DNA from: Rhodamnia argentea
Lineage: Eukaryota; Streptophyta; Magnoliopsida; Myrtales; Myrtaceae
Assembly (NCBI RefSeq): GCF_020921035.1
Contig: NC_063151.1
Coordinates: 35,718,934-35,782,933 of the forward strand
Length of the DNA: 64,000 nt
Reading direction: 5' to 3'
Program-made: the position numbers and the translations under genes
Notes under the pieces: model-generated
Database searches by the model: none
What the model was told of the DNA's origin: nothing
What the model saw: the letters and a program-made list of their open reading frames with translations, nothing else
In this document: piece after piece, positions 13,101 through 23,789 of the stretch
How positions within the stretch are numbered: position 1 is the first letter of the stretch
Layout: the number at the start of each line of letters is the position of its first letter

Positions 13101-13488
13101 CCAGATTTTTAATTACATCAGGCGATGCCACATATAATTCAAGTTGCTCTGTGCAGAAATAATTGTAGACCGTTCTGAGAATTTTCTGTTGTTAATCCCT
13201 CTCTCATCCCACACGCATCAACTGACCATTAAAGAATGGCTTAGAGTTTTTTTTTTTTTTGTTTGTTCTTTAAGGTTCTTGCTGTAGACTTCGAAACCAC
13301 TCACAGCAGACGAGCAAATGAATGTTTGCTAAGAAAGGAAACTAAGGTGGTTGGTCAGGATTATGTTTGATTAGTCTTCAAATTAAGGAGACAATTTGGA
13401 TCCAGACCCCACATTTTGCTTTTCAACTTTTTCTTAACTGAGTTTCCAACATCGTTTCCAACATCTTCTCTTGACTGTGTGAAATCTT
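10142..13488. other. Intergenic: exportin-T 3' region and RIPK-like upstream
   Basis: The first few hundred bases are probably the exportin-T 3' UTR, with no clear poly(A) signal picked out. The rest is AT-rich with no long open frame. W-box core words (TTGAC) occur, for example near 11952, but are too short to count as evidence. One possible exon on the minus strand is listed separately. Confidence 0.5.
11250..11405 (-). pseudogene. Possible orphan terminal exon, unknown family
   Basis: On the minus strand an acceptor-like 'ctacag' is followed by 51 codons and a TGA. The translation has a helical, protein-like pattern (NEEILADVIEKAFDNVLKAF, then DTCFLFKGIYMHDE). I cannot name the family, and no upstream exon is visible. 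An open frame of this length occurs by chance fairly often, so this could be a gene relic, a far exon, or nothing. Confidence 0.25.
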
Positions 13489-13498
13489 TATATAAATA
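13489..13498 (+). promoter_or_regulatory. TATA box of RIPK-like kinase gene
   Basis: TATATAAATA lies 37 bp before the ATG at 13536. With usual plant spacing this leaves a leader of only about 5-15 nt, unusually short. The alternative is an upstream TATA box with this one unused. Confidence 0.5.
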
Positions 13499-13535
13499 CC
13501 ACATTACTTCAACCCTAGTTGTCCTCAGAAAGATC

Positions 13536-15417
13536 ATGGCTCTCAAGAGGCTTCCCTGGGACTGTGTTATCCCTGGTTGTTTCAAGGCTCGAACTGCACC
13601 CGCTCAGTACAAAAGAGATATCTCCAAGCAAACCTCTTTGCAGAGGTTGTCACTCTCCGATGTTAGCAATCATGGTTCGGCGATCTCCGCGAATGATCTA
13701 TCCAGTTCGCTGGTAGGGTCCAACCTTCATATCTTCACGCTCGTCGAGCTGGAGACGATAACTCACAACTTCTCGAAGAGCAATTACCTCGGTGAAGGCG
13801 GGTTCGGGGTAGTGTACAAGGGCATGATAGATGACAACCTAAGGCCAAAGTTGAAGGCTCAAGTAGTGGCAGTTAAGATGCTGGATTTAGATGGAACACA
13901 AGGTCATAGGGAGTGGTTGGTAAGTCACTTTAGTCATACCGTCTCCTTAGCTGACATTCCCACATTTAAGTTGTGCATCACTAATTAAATGAATTGGGAC
14001 TGGATTTCTTGTTTGTGCTTTCCTTTAGGCTGAAGTTATATTTCTTGGGCAGCTAAGGCATCCCCATCTCGTCAACTTGATCGGATATTGCTGCGAAGAC
14101 GTGCATCGGCTTCTAGTGTACCAGTACATGGAGCGGGGAAACTTAGAAGACCAACTATTTAGAAGTAACCATGCTATCCTTCACTACTGCAAATTTCAGT
14201 TTTTACGTATGAGATCCCGGAAAGATGACTTTCAGCTGCTGAATGTTTATAATCTTGATATCACATAAGTTTGGTTACAGAACATGTTGTTCTTATCGCT
14301 TTTGGTTAACTCAGGGTACTCTTCGGCCTTGCCTTGGTTAACCAGAATAAAAATTGCGATTGGAGCCGCCAAAGGCCTGGCTTTCCTCCACGAAGAAGAG
14401 AAACCGGTCATTTACCGCGACTTCAAGGCGTCAAACGTGTTGTTGGACTCTGTAATGTTCCTATTTCCCTCTGATTTCTGTTCACCAATTGGTGTGATGC
14501 TTCATTACTTGATAACCTATGTTTGTGATGTACATGCTGATAGTGTCATTGATTTGGCATTTCAAATTAGGAGTACAATGCCAAGCTCTCAGACTTCGGG
14601 CTAGCAGTGGACGGTCCTCAAGGCGACAATACACATGTCACGGCTCGAGTCATGGGCACCCAAGGTTACGCAGCCCCCGAATACATCTCTACAGGTGATG
14701 ACTTAACTGCTCATTTTTGGCATTTCATCAAGCACACATCCGTTCTTTTTTTTTTTCTCCAACGCTGCTGATACATAAATTGCTCAACACAAATTTTCAG
14801 GCCATTTGACGATAATGAGTGATGTGTACAGCTTCGGAGTAGTACTTTTAGAGCTAATAACAGGTCAACGGGCAGTCGACAAGAGCCGTCCGACCAGAGA
14901 GAAAGACTTGGTGAATTGGGCAAGGCCTATGTTGAAAGACACCCACAAATTAGACAAGATAGTTGACCCGAGACTCGAAGGTCTGTACTCGACGGAAGGC
15001 GCGAAAAAAGCGGTCCTGTTGGCTCATCAGTGCCTCAGTCACAACCCCAAGTGCCGGCCCAGTATGCAAACCGTGGTCAAGACATTGGAGACAATTATGG
15101 GCTTAGATGACATCCCGGTCAGGTCCTTTGTGTACATTGATCCTGAGCCAGGCAAAGATGTTAGTGCGGACGATTGCGAAGATGCTCCTGACAAAGACCA
15201 AAATGAACCATGGAACGAAAACAGAGTCGAAGAGGAGGCGGAAATAAAGAATGGGAAGGGTCGCCGCCGGCAAAAGAGAGCCCATAAGCACAGGCGTCGA
15301 GCAAGGGCCTCGAGGTCACGCTCCGTCTTCTCAGACACGGCTTTGTATTCTGCTCTTGGGACAAGTTTGTACTCTCCCAAATCCAAGAACGAATCAAAGG
15401 AGAACACAGAAGAATAG
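13536..15417 (+). CDS. RIPK-like receptor-like cytoplasmic kinase (RLCK-VII)
   Basis: Ser/Thr kinase of the RLCK-VII/PBL group, closest by eye to Arabidopsis RIPK, which acts below immune receptors at the plasma membrane. Five exons: 13536-13919, 14029-14164, 14315-14451, 14571-14694, 14801-15417, with GT-AG junctions; 465 aa. Visible elements: glycine loop GEGGFG (86-91), VAVK lysine 114, YRD catalytic loop with Asp209 (RD kinase), DFG 227-229, activation-segment motif [11 protein letters not shown], and the [13 protein letters not shown] helix. There is no Gly2, so N-myristoylation is not expected; Cys10 and Cys15 are possible palmitoylation sites, as RIPK also lacks Gly2. After the kinase comes an acidic stretch (about 380-410), then a strongly basic [20 protein letters not shown] stretch that looks like a nuclear or RNA-binding signal, then a Ser-rich end. 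DFGLAV replaces the usual DFGLAK. No lesion is seen. Confidence 0.92.
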
Positions 15418-17135
15418 AACACTTGGTTTATGTTAAAAGAGTTTCTACTACCTGACAAGGATCAGAATTTTTTCTATCGAGCTCATCAGCATGGCTTTTT
15501 TCCTCACTTTATGCACACGTATACTCTCTTCGGCAACGATACTGAACTTCTATTCTCATACCGATTATTTCAAAACAAATGTTCACGACGATTCATGAAT
15601 AGTCCCAGATTTTGATCCCAATGCAGGAACTTGATTACTTCATAAGTATTCTTTGAAATGGAAGAGTCACCGTGTCAGGTACATAATATATGGTGATTCC
15701 ACACATGTGAAGACTTCCAGAAGGTGGCTGTTGATAAATCTGACACTTGCTCATGCCACAAAAATTGTCTCTGCATCCATAAAACCTCTTGGAATTGCAC
15801 TATAGTCAAAGCAACTTTGGATTCATGTCAACAATTCCCCAGTCAAACAAATAGAATAGTTTGAGCCCCCTTGTAAGAGATCGCGTTTCTGATTTCATCA
15901 GCTTAAGACTTGGGACTTAGAAAAAAAAATTTCAGCCCTCCAATCACCCAACTACAACGCGGCTGCTCGGCCTAACATTTTCTTTATTTGGTTCATCTCC
16001 AAAGTTGAATAAACAGCTTCGCACACTTGATTGATGGGGGGTCCAAATGACGCTCCGACGAAGAAAAAAACAGAACGGACTCGAACTAGTTTTGGGACTC
16101 GTTTTCGTACCACGGAAGGAGATTGGCTCCACGTATAACAAGTTCAATACTCAAAATCACTGTCCTACTCTACACCGAGCACGCTTGACGTACCAGATTT
16201 AGCATAATAATTTCTCGCCCCGCCGTACCTTTCGACGGTTAGAAGGCCGATTGCTTTGCGCATTGCACGGTCTGCTTGAATGGACCTTTCGCGTTTGGAG
16301 AGATTTATGGAATGTGTCCCAATTTGGCCAGATCATGTCATTAGAAATTTAGAACCCAGATTTCTTTTTTTCTTTCCTTTGTGTTTGACAAGTGATCAGA
16401 ACCAAAGATTTCAGTCTATTATGTCAGCAACAGGACTTGACTGCATAAGCAGCGGTGGTCATTTTAGGTTCTGAAGAAACTGGGTATTCTGGAGAAATTG
16501 GTGACTTATTATTGAAGGGGTCAACTCTGCTATGAGTACATCTGACTCCTCAAGCAACTAAAGGCCCACAAGGAAAAAAATGAATGGGAGCAAACAGAGA
16601 ATTTCTGAGGATTGTCCTCCTTGCGATTGAAAATAAGATAAGCTTAATGGAGTTTCGACAAAGACAGAAAAAAAATTGGACATTCTGTAGAAAAGTGTTG
16701 GGGTCTGAATCATCATCATGAGCAAAGAGAAGATTCCACGACGAAGAAGCTAATGCTGATTTTATGTTGCTGGGCTGGGTAGCTTTTAGTGCATGGCCCA
16801 TGACTAGTCTCTCACGGCCCAGTACATGAGCCAGGCCTGACTCTGTTCTGTTGGCACTACCACCTCCTCCTCCTCCTCCTTCTTCTTCAATGCATGAGAT
16901 TACAGAGGTGTTCTTCCTCTTTTGTCAACTGAAAACAGTGTTTCCTTTGCTCAGAACCTTTCTACTAACTTCGAATGGAGATGTTTACATTACTAGGTAT
17001 GGCAGCAAACATGTACGGTTCCTCCTCACCCCCTTTCGATTCCGTACCCGTTTTCGGTCCTTTAAATTCTCGGCACTCTCGATACATGAATTGCCGTGGA
17101 AGAGAGGTTATTAGATCAGTTTACTGTATATAAAC

Positions 17136-17725
17136 GGGAAAATTACCAAAAAAAACTCCTAAACATATTTAAATTGTGTCAATTCACTTTTAAACCTTTT
17201 TGTTTTGCCAATTGAGTCATAAACCTTTTGCATTTATATCAATTTAATATATCCATTCGGTTTTCGCAGGAAATCGCTCATATGGACATTGTCCATCGTA
17301 CATGGTGGGGCCGACGGTGATGTGGACAATTTTTAACAATTTTTAGAATTTTTTATTTTTTTCCCTTCCCTTCTTTATTCTTCTTCCGGCTAGTCACCGG
17401 ACCTTGACGACCGGCCAAAGGCGAGAGGGCCGACGATGGTGAGCCTCACAAGGGGCTAGATAAGGCTTGCCCTTGCCAAATCTGATGAGGACGAAACAGA
17501 CCTCATCTGCCCTCATCTTTGGCCGATCACCCAAGAAAAAAAGAAAAGAAATTTGCCACGTAGAGGGGTCCTTATTAGCGATTTCTCGCTAAAATTGGTT
17601 GGATGAACTGAATTAGCATAAATGTAACGGGTTTATAACCCAAATTGGTTTTTAAAAAAAGAGGTTTAAGACTTAATTGACACAATTACAATATATTTAT
17701 GAATTTTTTTTTGGTAATTCTCCCC
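17136..17725. mobile_element. Fold-back MITE, about 590 bp
   Basis: The left end reads gggaaaattaccaaaaaaaa and the right end is its imperfect inverse (ttttttttggtaattctccc). The inverted similarity extends about 60 bp inward through 'attgtgtcaatt' and 'aattgacacaatt'. The GC-richer centre (17390-17520) holds no coding frame for a transposase. A relative lies at 19654-19982. No clear target duplication was found. Confidence 0.7.
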
Positions 17726-17972
17726 GAATAGAAACGACTTGGGACCATCCCGTAGCGCGACACAAGAAAAGCTACATACGATTCGCTTGACCGCGTATGA
17801 ATTCCGGCAATCATACGAATAGAAACGGACGCAAATATATGATCGACAGACGTTACTCCAAAAGAGTTGCTTGAGACGAGAGTATGGAGATGAGGGCGAC
17901 CTTTTGGAGCAATGTCACAAAATTAGTGAGGCGTGGCGTGTGAGCCAAGTCCCACTGTTCATCCCCTGTCTT

Positions 17973-17995
17973 TCTCTCTCTCTCTCTCTCTCTCT
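17973..17995 (+). repeat. (TC)n microsatellite
   Basis: About 11 TC units, followed by a short (GAA)n run. Intergenic. Confidence 0.85.
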
Positions 17996-18542
17996 TGAAG
18001 AAGAAGAAGAACGAAAACAGCGTGTCGTTTTGGGGCTCCGCACGTTTTCCCCACGCCACTCCACCAAGGGGTCGCACGCAATATGGACGTCTCACACGAC
18101 GTCCATGCGCATGCGCATGCCATGCACCCCTTTAACGTCATGCATGCATGCACATGTCATGCGTTAGCATTGACAGTTAATGAACGCGCACATAATATAA
18201 AATAGTTGAGAGAAATATCAAAGGTAACGCAAGACGCAAGGATTGGCGCGATCAGTGGGAGCGTGTGGGGTTTCGCAGCTTAGAAATTTGACCTCGCGTG
18301 CTTGAATCCCACCAAATGTATGCAATTACTCTGATTCGTGGCGATATGCCGATACACCCGTCAAACGGGTGATTTAGGTCGAATCGAAATTAGTCCGGCC
18401 CAAATCGACTTATTTAACAAGTTTTGATCCATAACTAGGTAATACAAATTTAATGACTCATATATGACCCGACTCATATTGATAAAACGATTTCATATTT
18501 AACACAATTCAGGAAAATTCATATTCCAAGTGAGGTGAGAGC

Positions 18543-18930
18543 TGTTAGGATTAAACGCACAAACCACAAACAAAGTGAAGTGTAAGAGCAAGAAAAGGAA
18601 ATCGACACAAAATTTATTCCGATTCACCCTTAAACTAGAGCTACATCCAGCAGAGAATTTCAACTATAATTATCATCCCGTACCTCTCATTACATCCTTC
18701 AATTACAAGTAAATAAAAGTGTGTATGTATGTATATACATATAACAGTAGCTATTCATGTGTTTTCAAGCCCAAAATACCAATGAAAAAATATAGGCTTT
18801 ACTATAAAAACCCTATTGTTTCTAGAGGGCACTACCCCCTTGAGATTTCTATCGGGGCGGCGCCCCCGAATCCCCACCTGCTCATTGGAGAGCGGGACTC
18901 CATGTTTTTTTGTCGATGAAGAGTATGAAC
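18543..18930. repeat. LTR-like fragment
   Basis: Begins TGTTAGGATTAAACGC. It carries 'atttattccgattcaccc' and a GC-rich palindromic word (cggggcggcgcccccg, about 18852-18867) like those in the 774-1340 block. No second LTR, internal domain or target duplication is visible, so the right limit is a guess. Confidence 0.3.
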
Positions 18931-19653
18931 CACACTTTAACAAAAGCGAGCAAGCGCGAGAAAGAGTCATACATGTGAATTGAGTCTAAATAAGTTGTTG
19001 GGTTTTACCATTTTACAATCATTTATAACTCATTTACTGAATATAATGACTCATAACATTCCAACTCATCAAATATGGGTTAAGAAAAAAAAAGTTACGA
19101 CTCATTTTGACATGTCTATCTATACAAGCAGAACGTCCAAACTAAATCAATTGGTCGGGCTTGCAGAGAGCTTTGAGATAGTCGGATCTCTACACATGCA
19201 TCCTGAACTTTTTTATGCATAGGAAATGGGAACAAGGTAGATTGGGCATGCACCAAGGCTATGATCAGGTTTGGGTGCACGCATCCTCGGATCATCTGCA
19301 CCGTTACATGAGATTCTTCGCCGACGTCTATGATCATTTGTTGGAGCATGTTCGATCGCCCCCTATCCCGCTCCCTATTCGTATTTGATGTCGGCTGCGT
19401 GTCCCAATTTGTCCTGTCAAAAAAAAAAGAGAGTACATTTTGTTTACGTAAATAATCCGATGTTGATGCACGATTCTTGCCTTTAAGAATAAAGCCCGGA
19501 GGTAAACAGCACATTCGAGGACATTTTGTTTTACGTAATAAAAAACAAGCACCATTAAATTTATTAAAATGTCGAACAAAAAGTTTAAATTAATAAGTCG
19601 AGGGATGTCACATGTATATAAAGAGAATATAAACAACAACAAATGTTACTTTA

Positions 19654-19982
19654 GGAAAAATTATCAAAAAAGTCATAAACATATTTGTAATTGTGCCAAT
19701 TCCCAAAAAAAAAAAATCAATTGAGTTCATAAATATTGTGTATTTGTGATAATATAGTTCATCCAACCAATTTTGACCGGAAGTCCACGACATGGATACG
19801 TCATCCCCGACCGTACCACGTAGGATGGCTGACGTCCATGTTAGCGATTTTTAGCCAAATTGGCCGGATAGACTATATTGACAAATTATCAAAAGGCTTA
19901 AGACTTAATTGACATAATTAAAATATTTCTAATTGAATTAGCACAAATATAATAAATTTAGAATCTTTTTGATAATTTTTTC
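19654..19982. mobile_element. Fold-back MITE, about 330 bp, related to 17136-17725
   Basis: The left end ggaaaaattatcaaaaaagt mirrors the right end (tttttgataattttttc). Inner arms share 'attgtgccaattc' and the 'catccaaccaattttgacc' phrase with the MITE at 17136. It has no coding capacity. Confidence 0.7.
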
Positions 19983-21003
19983 GGTCGGTTCGTGTGGCAT
20001 GTGTGTGCATGAGCCCAGTGGCGGTAACATAGCGCCCTGTGGCAGATTAATAATCGAGATCGCACTATGACATATTCATTAAATAAAATAACAATAACAG
20101 CAAGAATGATATTAATTTGAGTTAAAGTATTTGGCTTGGATTAGGTTCAACATTCTAATATGTTATCGGAGTCAAGTGTTGCATTCAGTTTATCTTTGCA
20201 CGCGTGGCCCACCATTCGTCAAGTTCCACATGTTATTTCTAATTCGTTTTGCACGTGAGAGGAGTGTTAAAATTACCTTCATCAATTGTCTAAATGTTTA
20301 TATATGCTCCATATGCGGTCTCTCTCTATTTATTAACTTAAACTTTTGGATTGGACATTTTAACAAATTTAACCGTGCCCGAGGGTTTGTTTGTTTGGAG
20401 AAAAACTGTATCCGAGAAATTGTTTTCTCACTTTCTCGTGTTTAGGTGACAAAAAACAAAGCGATTTAAGGAGGACGTTTTCCGTTGACTGAAAACGACT
20501 TCTCCTTCTGGTAAGAAAGAAATCATTTTCTATAAACCCCCAAATAAATGAAAACTAACCATTCCTTTTTTTAATTTTATAAAGAATATTTTCTTTTATC
20601 ATAATTTTTCAGTAGAACAAACGGACTTTAAAAAGTGGTTAGAGGAGTAGAAAGCGCTTGGAATTGCTAATGCTCCAAATGTAGGAACAGATAGTCCTCG
20701 GTTTGAGTATTCAATCCTTTTGCCCCGGCAAAGATGTCGTTCAATTGTATCTGGCCGAGCATCCTCGGAAGCCAACGAGGTGGTCCGGCTTTGACGTTTC
20801 AACCGGGCCGTGCCAATTTCCACGGGGAACAAATTGGAGTTTGGTGATCTGAAAAGTCAGCACTCGACGTCCATCGTCCAATTCCTCGCCTGTTGTTTGG
20901 TAGGACGAAGAAGAATTCGGAAGCGCCAAAGGAGAGTCGGCCCTCAGTTGTCGAAGCAAAATTCCAACACCAACTCTAATCAAGCCGGACCTGATCGAGC
21001 CGT

Positions 21004-21106
21004 CGGCACTCAAAGCCAACACACAGCCGCTGAGCTTGACCAGCACGACCAGCCGTTTTTTCCGACAATCTAATGCATCACGTGACCATTCAAACTTAAA
21101 TCATGA
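21004..21106 (+). repeat. Local direct duplication, copy 1
   Basis: About 103 bp that recur with about 80 percent similarity at 21180-21284. Both copies contain CAATCTAATGCATCACGTGA or a near form, including the ACGTG G-box core, and a run of T. Short open frames over this region are probably chance. Confidence 0.7.
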
Positions 21107-21179
21107 TGTTGATTTATCATTATTCAACCTTAAATGAGATATGCATTCAATAGAGAATTTAACTATAATTAGCATCTTT

Positions 21180-21284
21180 CGACACTCAAAACTAACGCAA
21201 AGTAACTGAGTTTGACTGGCACGACAAGGCGTTTTTTTTCCCGCTATCCAATGCATCACGTGACCATCCAAACTCAAGTTATGA
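21180..21284 (+). repeat. Local direct duplication, copy 2
   Basis: Second copy of the 21004-21106 segment, about 75 bp downstream. It has the same order of landmarks: ACTCAAA, GAGTTTGACTGGCACGAC, a T run, ATGCATCACGTGACCATCCA. Confidence 0.7.
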
Positions 21285-21592
21285 AATTGGTCGGAGCGCA
21301 TTTCGAGCGAATAATATTTAGTGGTTCTGATCGGTGCCGATCGCGTCATCGACTCGTAAAACGCTTGTTGCGACGAGGATTTGCAAGAAGCAAATTTGTG
21401 TGTGCACAAAACTGAAGCAAAGGAGCATGCCTTGCCCATGCTGAATTTGGTGTTTACAAGCGTTTCGTTTTCAACGGTGTTGACTTTCGAGAAACATGTT
21501 TTTAACTCTTTCAAGGTGGGGGGATATGTTTCGACCAATAAAAAAGGGTGGGGGACATGTCACAACACGTGCAGAAAAAGGGACGGTCTCAA

Positions 21593-21634
21593 TTAAATAA
21601 TGAATCTGACCAAAAAAAAATTAAATAATGAATC
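21593..21634 (+). mobile_element. Ultra-short poly(A) retroinsertion scar
   Basis: The insert TGACC plus nine A (21607-21620) lies between two perfect 14-bp direct repeats TTAAATAATGAATC (21593-21606 and 21621-21634). This is what a severely 5'-truncated LINE or SINE insertion leaves: a few 3' bases, a poly(A) tail and a target duplication. Slippage is less likely because the repeat unit itself is not A-rich in the same pattern. Confidence 0.6.
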
Positions 21635-21714
21635 GAGTTATGACAATTTCTTTCACTTACAATTTATTCGTTGCAAAATTTGCAAATTTCTAAAACTTTG
21701 ACTTTTGATAACAT

Positions 21715-23483
21715 TAAGGGTGCGCTTGATCATACTTTTGAAAAGAGATTTCTATTTTAAAAGTGCTTTTAGAGTAGAAATCCGTTTGGTAATCTAACTT
21801 CTGAAGTAAAAATCCATTTAGTAAAAAATTTTACTTTTAAAAGAAATTTCTGATTTTGAAGTAAATTTTCACTTTTAAAGTTATTTTTTTCTCTAATTTG
21901 AGAAGTTGAATAAAATAACTTTTCAACTCAATAAGTACTTGGACCAAAAAAAAAAAAAAAAAAACTCAATAAGTACTTATCTGGAAAGACATCTAAATTG
22001 GGTACACATTTTCTCTCCCTAGGATTTCTCTTGCCCCAGTCGCCGCCAATTTTCTACGACTGAGCATATCTCCTTGAGTGAGGGAGAGATGGCTCTCTCT
22101 CTCTCTCTCCCCCTGCCCCTCACCCCCACCTTCCAGCTCGTGTTCCCTCCCCATTCACCTCTCGTTTTCTTCATTTTTTTCGTTTCCTATTTCTCTACCT
22201 TTTCGGTTTCTCTGTCAATTTTGTGGACGTGATCGACATTTTTCACGGAAGCAAATTCTAAATATCGAAGTGTGAGTATTTCGAAAGAATCTGCTCTATC
22301 CGAATTTGCTCAATCACTCCGGTTCGGGGTACTTGCTCTAGATAGTCAAGCACTCCATAAGTTTTCGAGGTTTGTTTGATGCTGTTTTTGACAATCAACT
22401 TGTCTGAAAGTGATTTTATGATCAACTGCTATCTATTATGTAGCATTTTTCTCCAAATCTAGAGCTATCTAGATTTGTGCGCTCTTCTATCCCGATCTAG
22501 AGATAGATTTGAGATTTACAATATGTTTTCCATGTTCCTTTAACCTTTGGGTATTGTTATGGTCTTTATATGGTGATGGTGCTGGGGACTTTGTACCTAT
22601 GTGCGCACTGCCTTTTGAAAAAGCCGTAGTTACTAAAGAAGAGTTCCTCGGCATGTGTCCATCACTAATAATGATGCGAGATTTGGTGATTAATGTCGTA
22701 TAAGCTTTGATGCTACTACAAATCCGTCTTTGGGGAATATGCCAGTCCTTGCAAGCATTATCAAGTTAATTCACTTTTCGGATTTTCTTATTTTACTTGT
22801 TTTGTTAAATTCGCATATTTGTCTTGAAGTTACGTACTCCTCTTTCCATATGAAATAAATATGTTTGTTTCGACAAAAAAAAAACTTAATAAGTACTTCT
22901 TGGACAAAAAAAATTCACAAAGTCTTGTTCACCTCACCTTCTTTTCATTACGCCATCACCCTCTTTTTGATCGGGCCCGCCTCGGCCGACTTCCATCGCC
23001 GCTCGCCGCTGACCACAGACACCCATCGCCGCCGACAACCGCCGACCACCGTCATTGCCAACCACTACTGGCCACTGCCCATTGCCGCCTACGACCATTG
23101 CCCGCCACCTCCCACCGATTGCGTGCCCGCTGTGGCTGCTGACCACCGCCCTCCGCGCAGTGAGTCGCCGTCTCCGACCAAGCGGAGCAAAAAATAAATA
23201 ATATTTTTTATTTTTAAAAATTAAATAATATTTTTTAATAATAAAATTTATTTTTAAAAGAAAGGTTAAAAGTTTAAAAACGAAGTAGAAATTTGTTTTC
23301 CTCTGACAATAATTCTTCATAGAAAATTTCCTATTAATAATATTTTAGAAGTAAAAATTTTCAACCATTATCAAACGAATTTCTATAATCAAAAATCAAC
23401 TTTTGGAGCGGAAATATAAAAATTAATTTTTGATTAGAAATTGATTTCTGAAATAGAAGTACTGTCATGCGCATTCTAAACGT
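21715..23483. mobile_element. Large fold-back element with nested insertion
   Basis: The left arm starts tgcgcttgatcatactt and the right arm, read on the minus strand, starts tgcgcatgacagtactt. Both arms continue with AT-rich matching phrases such as aaatccgtttggtaat (left) and aaattcgtttgataatgg (right, inverse). The centre has GC-rich low-complexity sequence (22970-23190) and a separate retroinsertion at 21979-22882. No transposase is visible. Confidence 0.5.
21979..22882 (+). mobile_element. Poly(A)-tailed retroinsertion, about 0.9 kb
   Basis: The segment ends in cgac plus ten A and is flanked by near-identical direct repeats: aactcaataagtactt (21963-21978) and aacttaataagtactt (22883-22898). 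This fits target-primed reverse transcription of a LINE fragment, SINE or transcript. The first part has TC-rich leader-like sequence, and no long open frame is present. A second A tract (ggacc plus about 19 A, 21941-21964) just upstream follows another copy of the same 16-bp repeat (21925-21940). Confidence 0.5.
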
Positions 23484-23764
23484 CAAAAAAGTTATTTTTT
23501 ACTTTTATTTTTCCACGCACTCGAAAATTTAATTAAAGCAGTCTTCGATTTATTGTGGAGAGGGAGGGGGAGAGAGAGAAAATAAAGCAGCGGCCTGAGA
23601 AAACAGAAGGGGAAGGTTAGTAGCCGTCACGTCAGTTGTGGCAACACACGTGGAAGCCGCGGAAGCTGACCAGACGGCCGCGGTAGCTGGTGTTCAGCCC
23701 GACACGTGCTGAACAAAAGCAGAATCCGACAGAAAAAGCCAAAGGCGGGAGGGGGTTGGAACTT

Positions 23765-23789
23765 GGAAGGAAGGAAGGAAGGAAGGAAG
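23765..23789 (+). repeat. (GGAA)n microsatellite
   Basis: About six GGAA units in a purine-rich stretch. Intergenic. Confidence 0.85.

Noticed and set aside
15039..15458. 139-codon frame antisense to the RIPK-like kinase
   Set aside because: It is a shadow of the real last exon, produced by its codon composition.
20741..21073. Overlapping open frames of about 90-100 codons on both strands
   Set aside because: They overlap each other, match no family, and cover a locally duplicated non-coding segment.
22861..23320. Open frames over the GC-rich 22.9-23.2 kb stretch
   Set aside because: Low-complexity CCGCC/CCACC repeats open on both strands inside a fold-back element.
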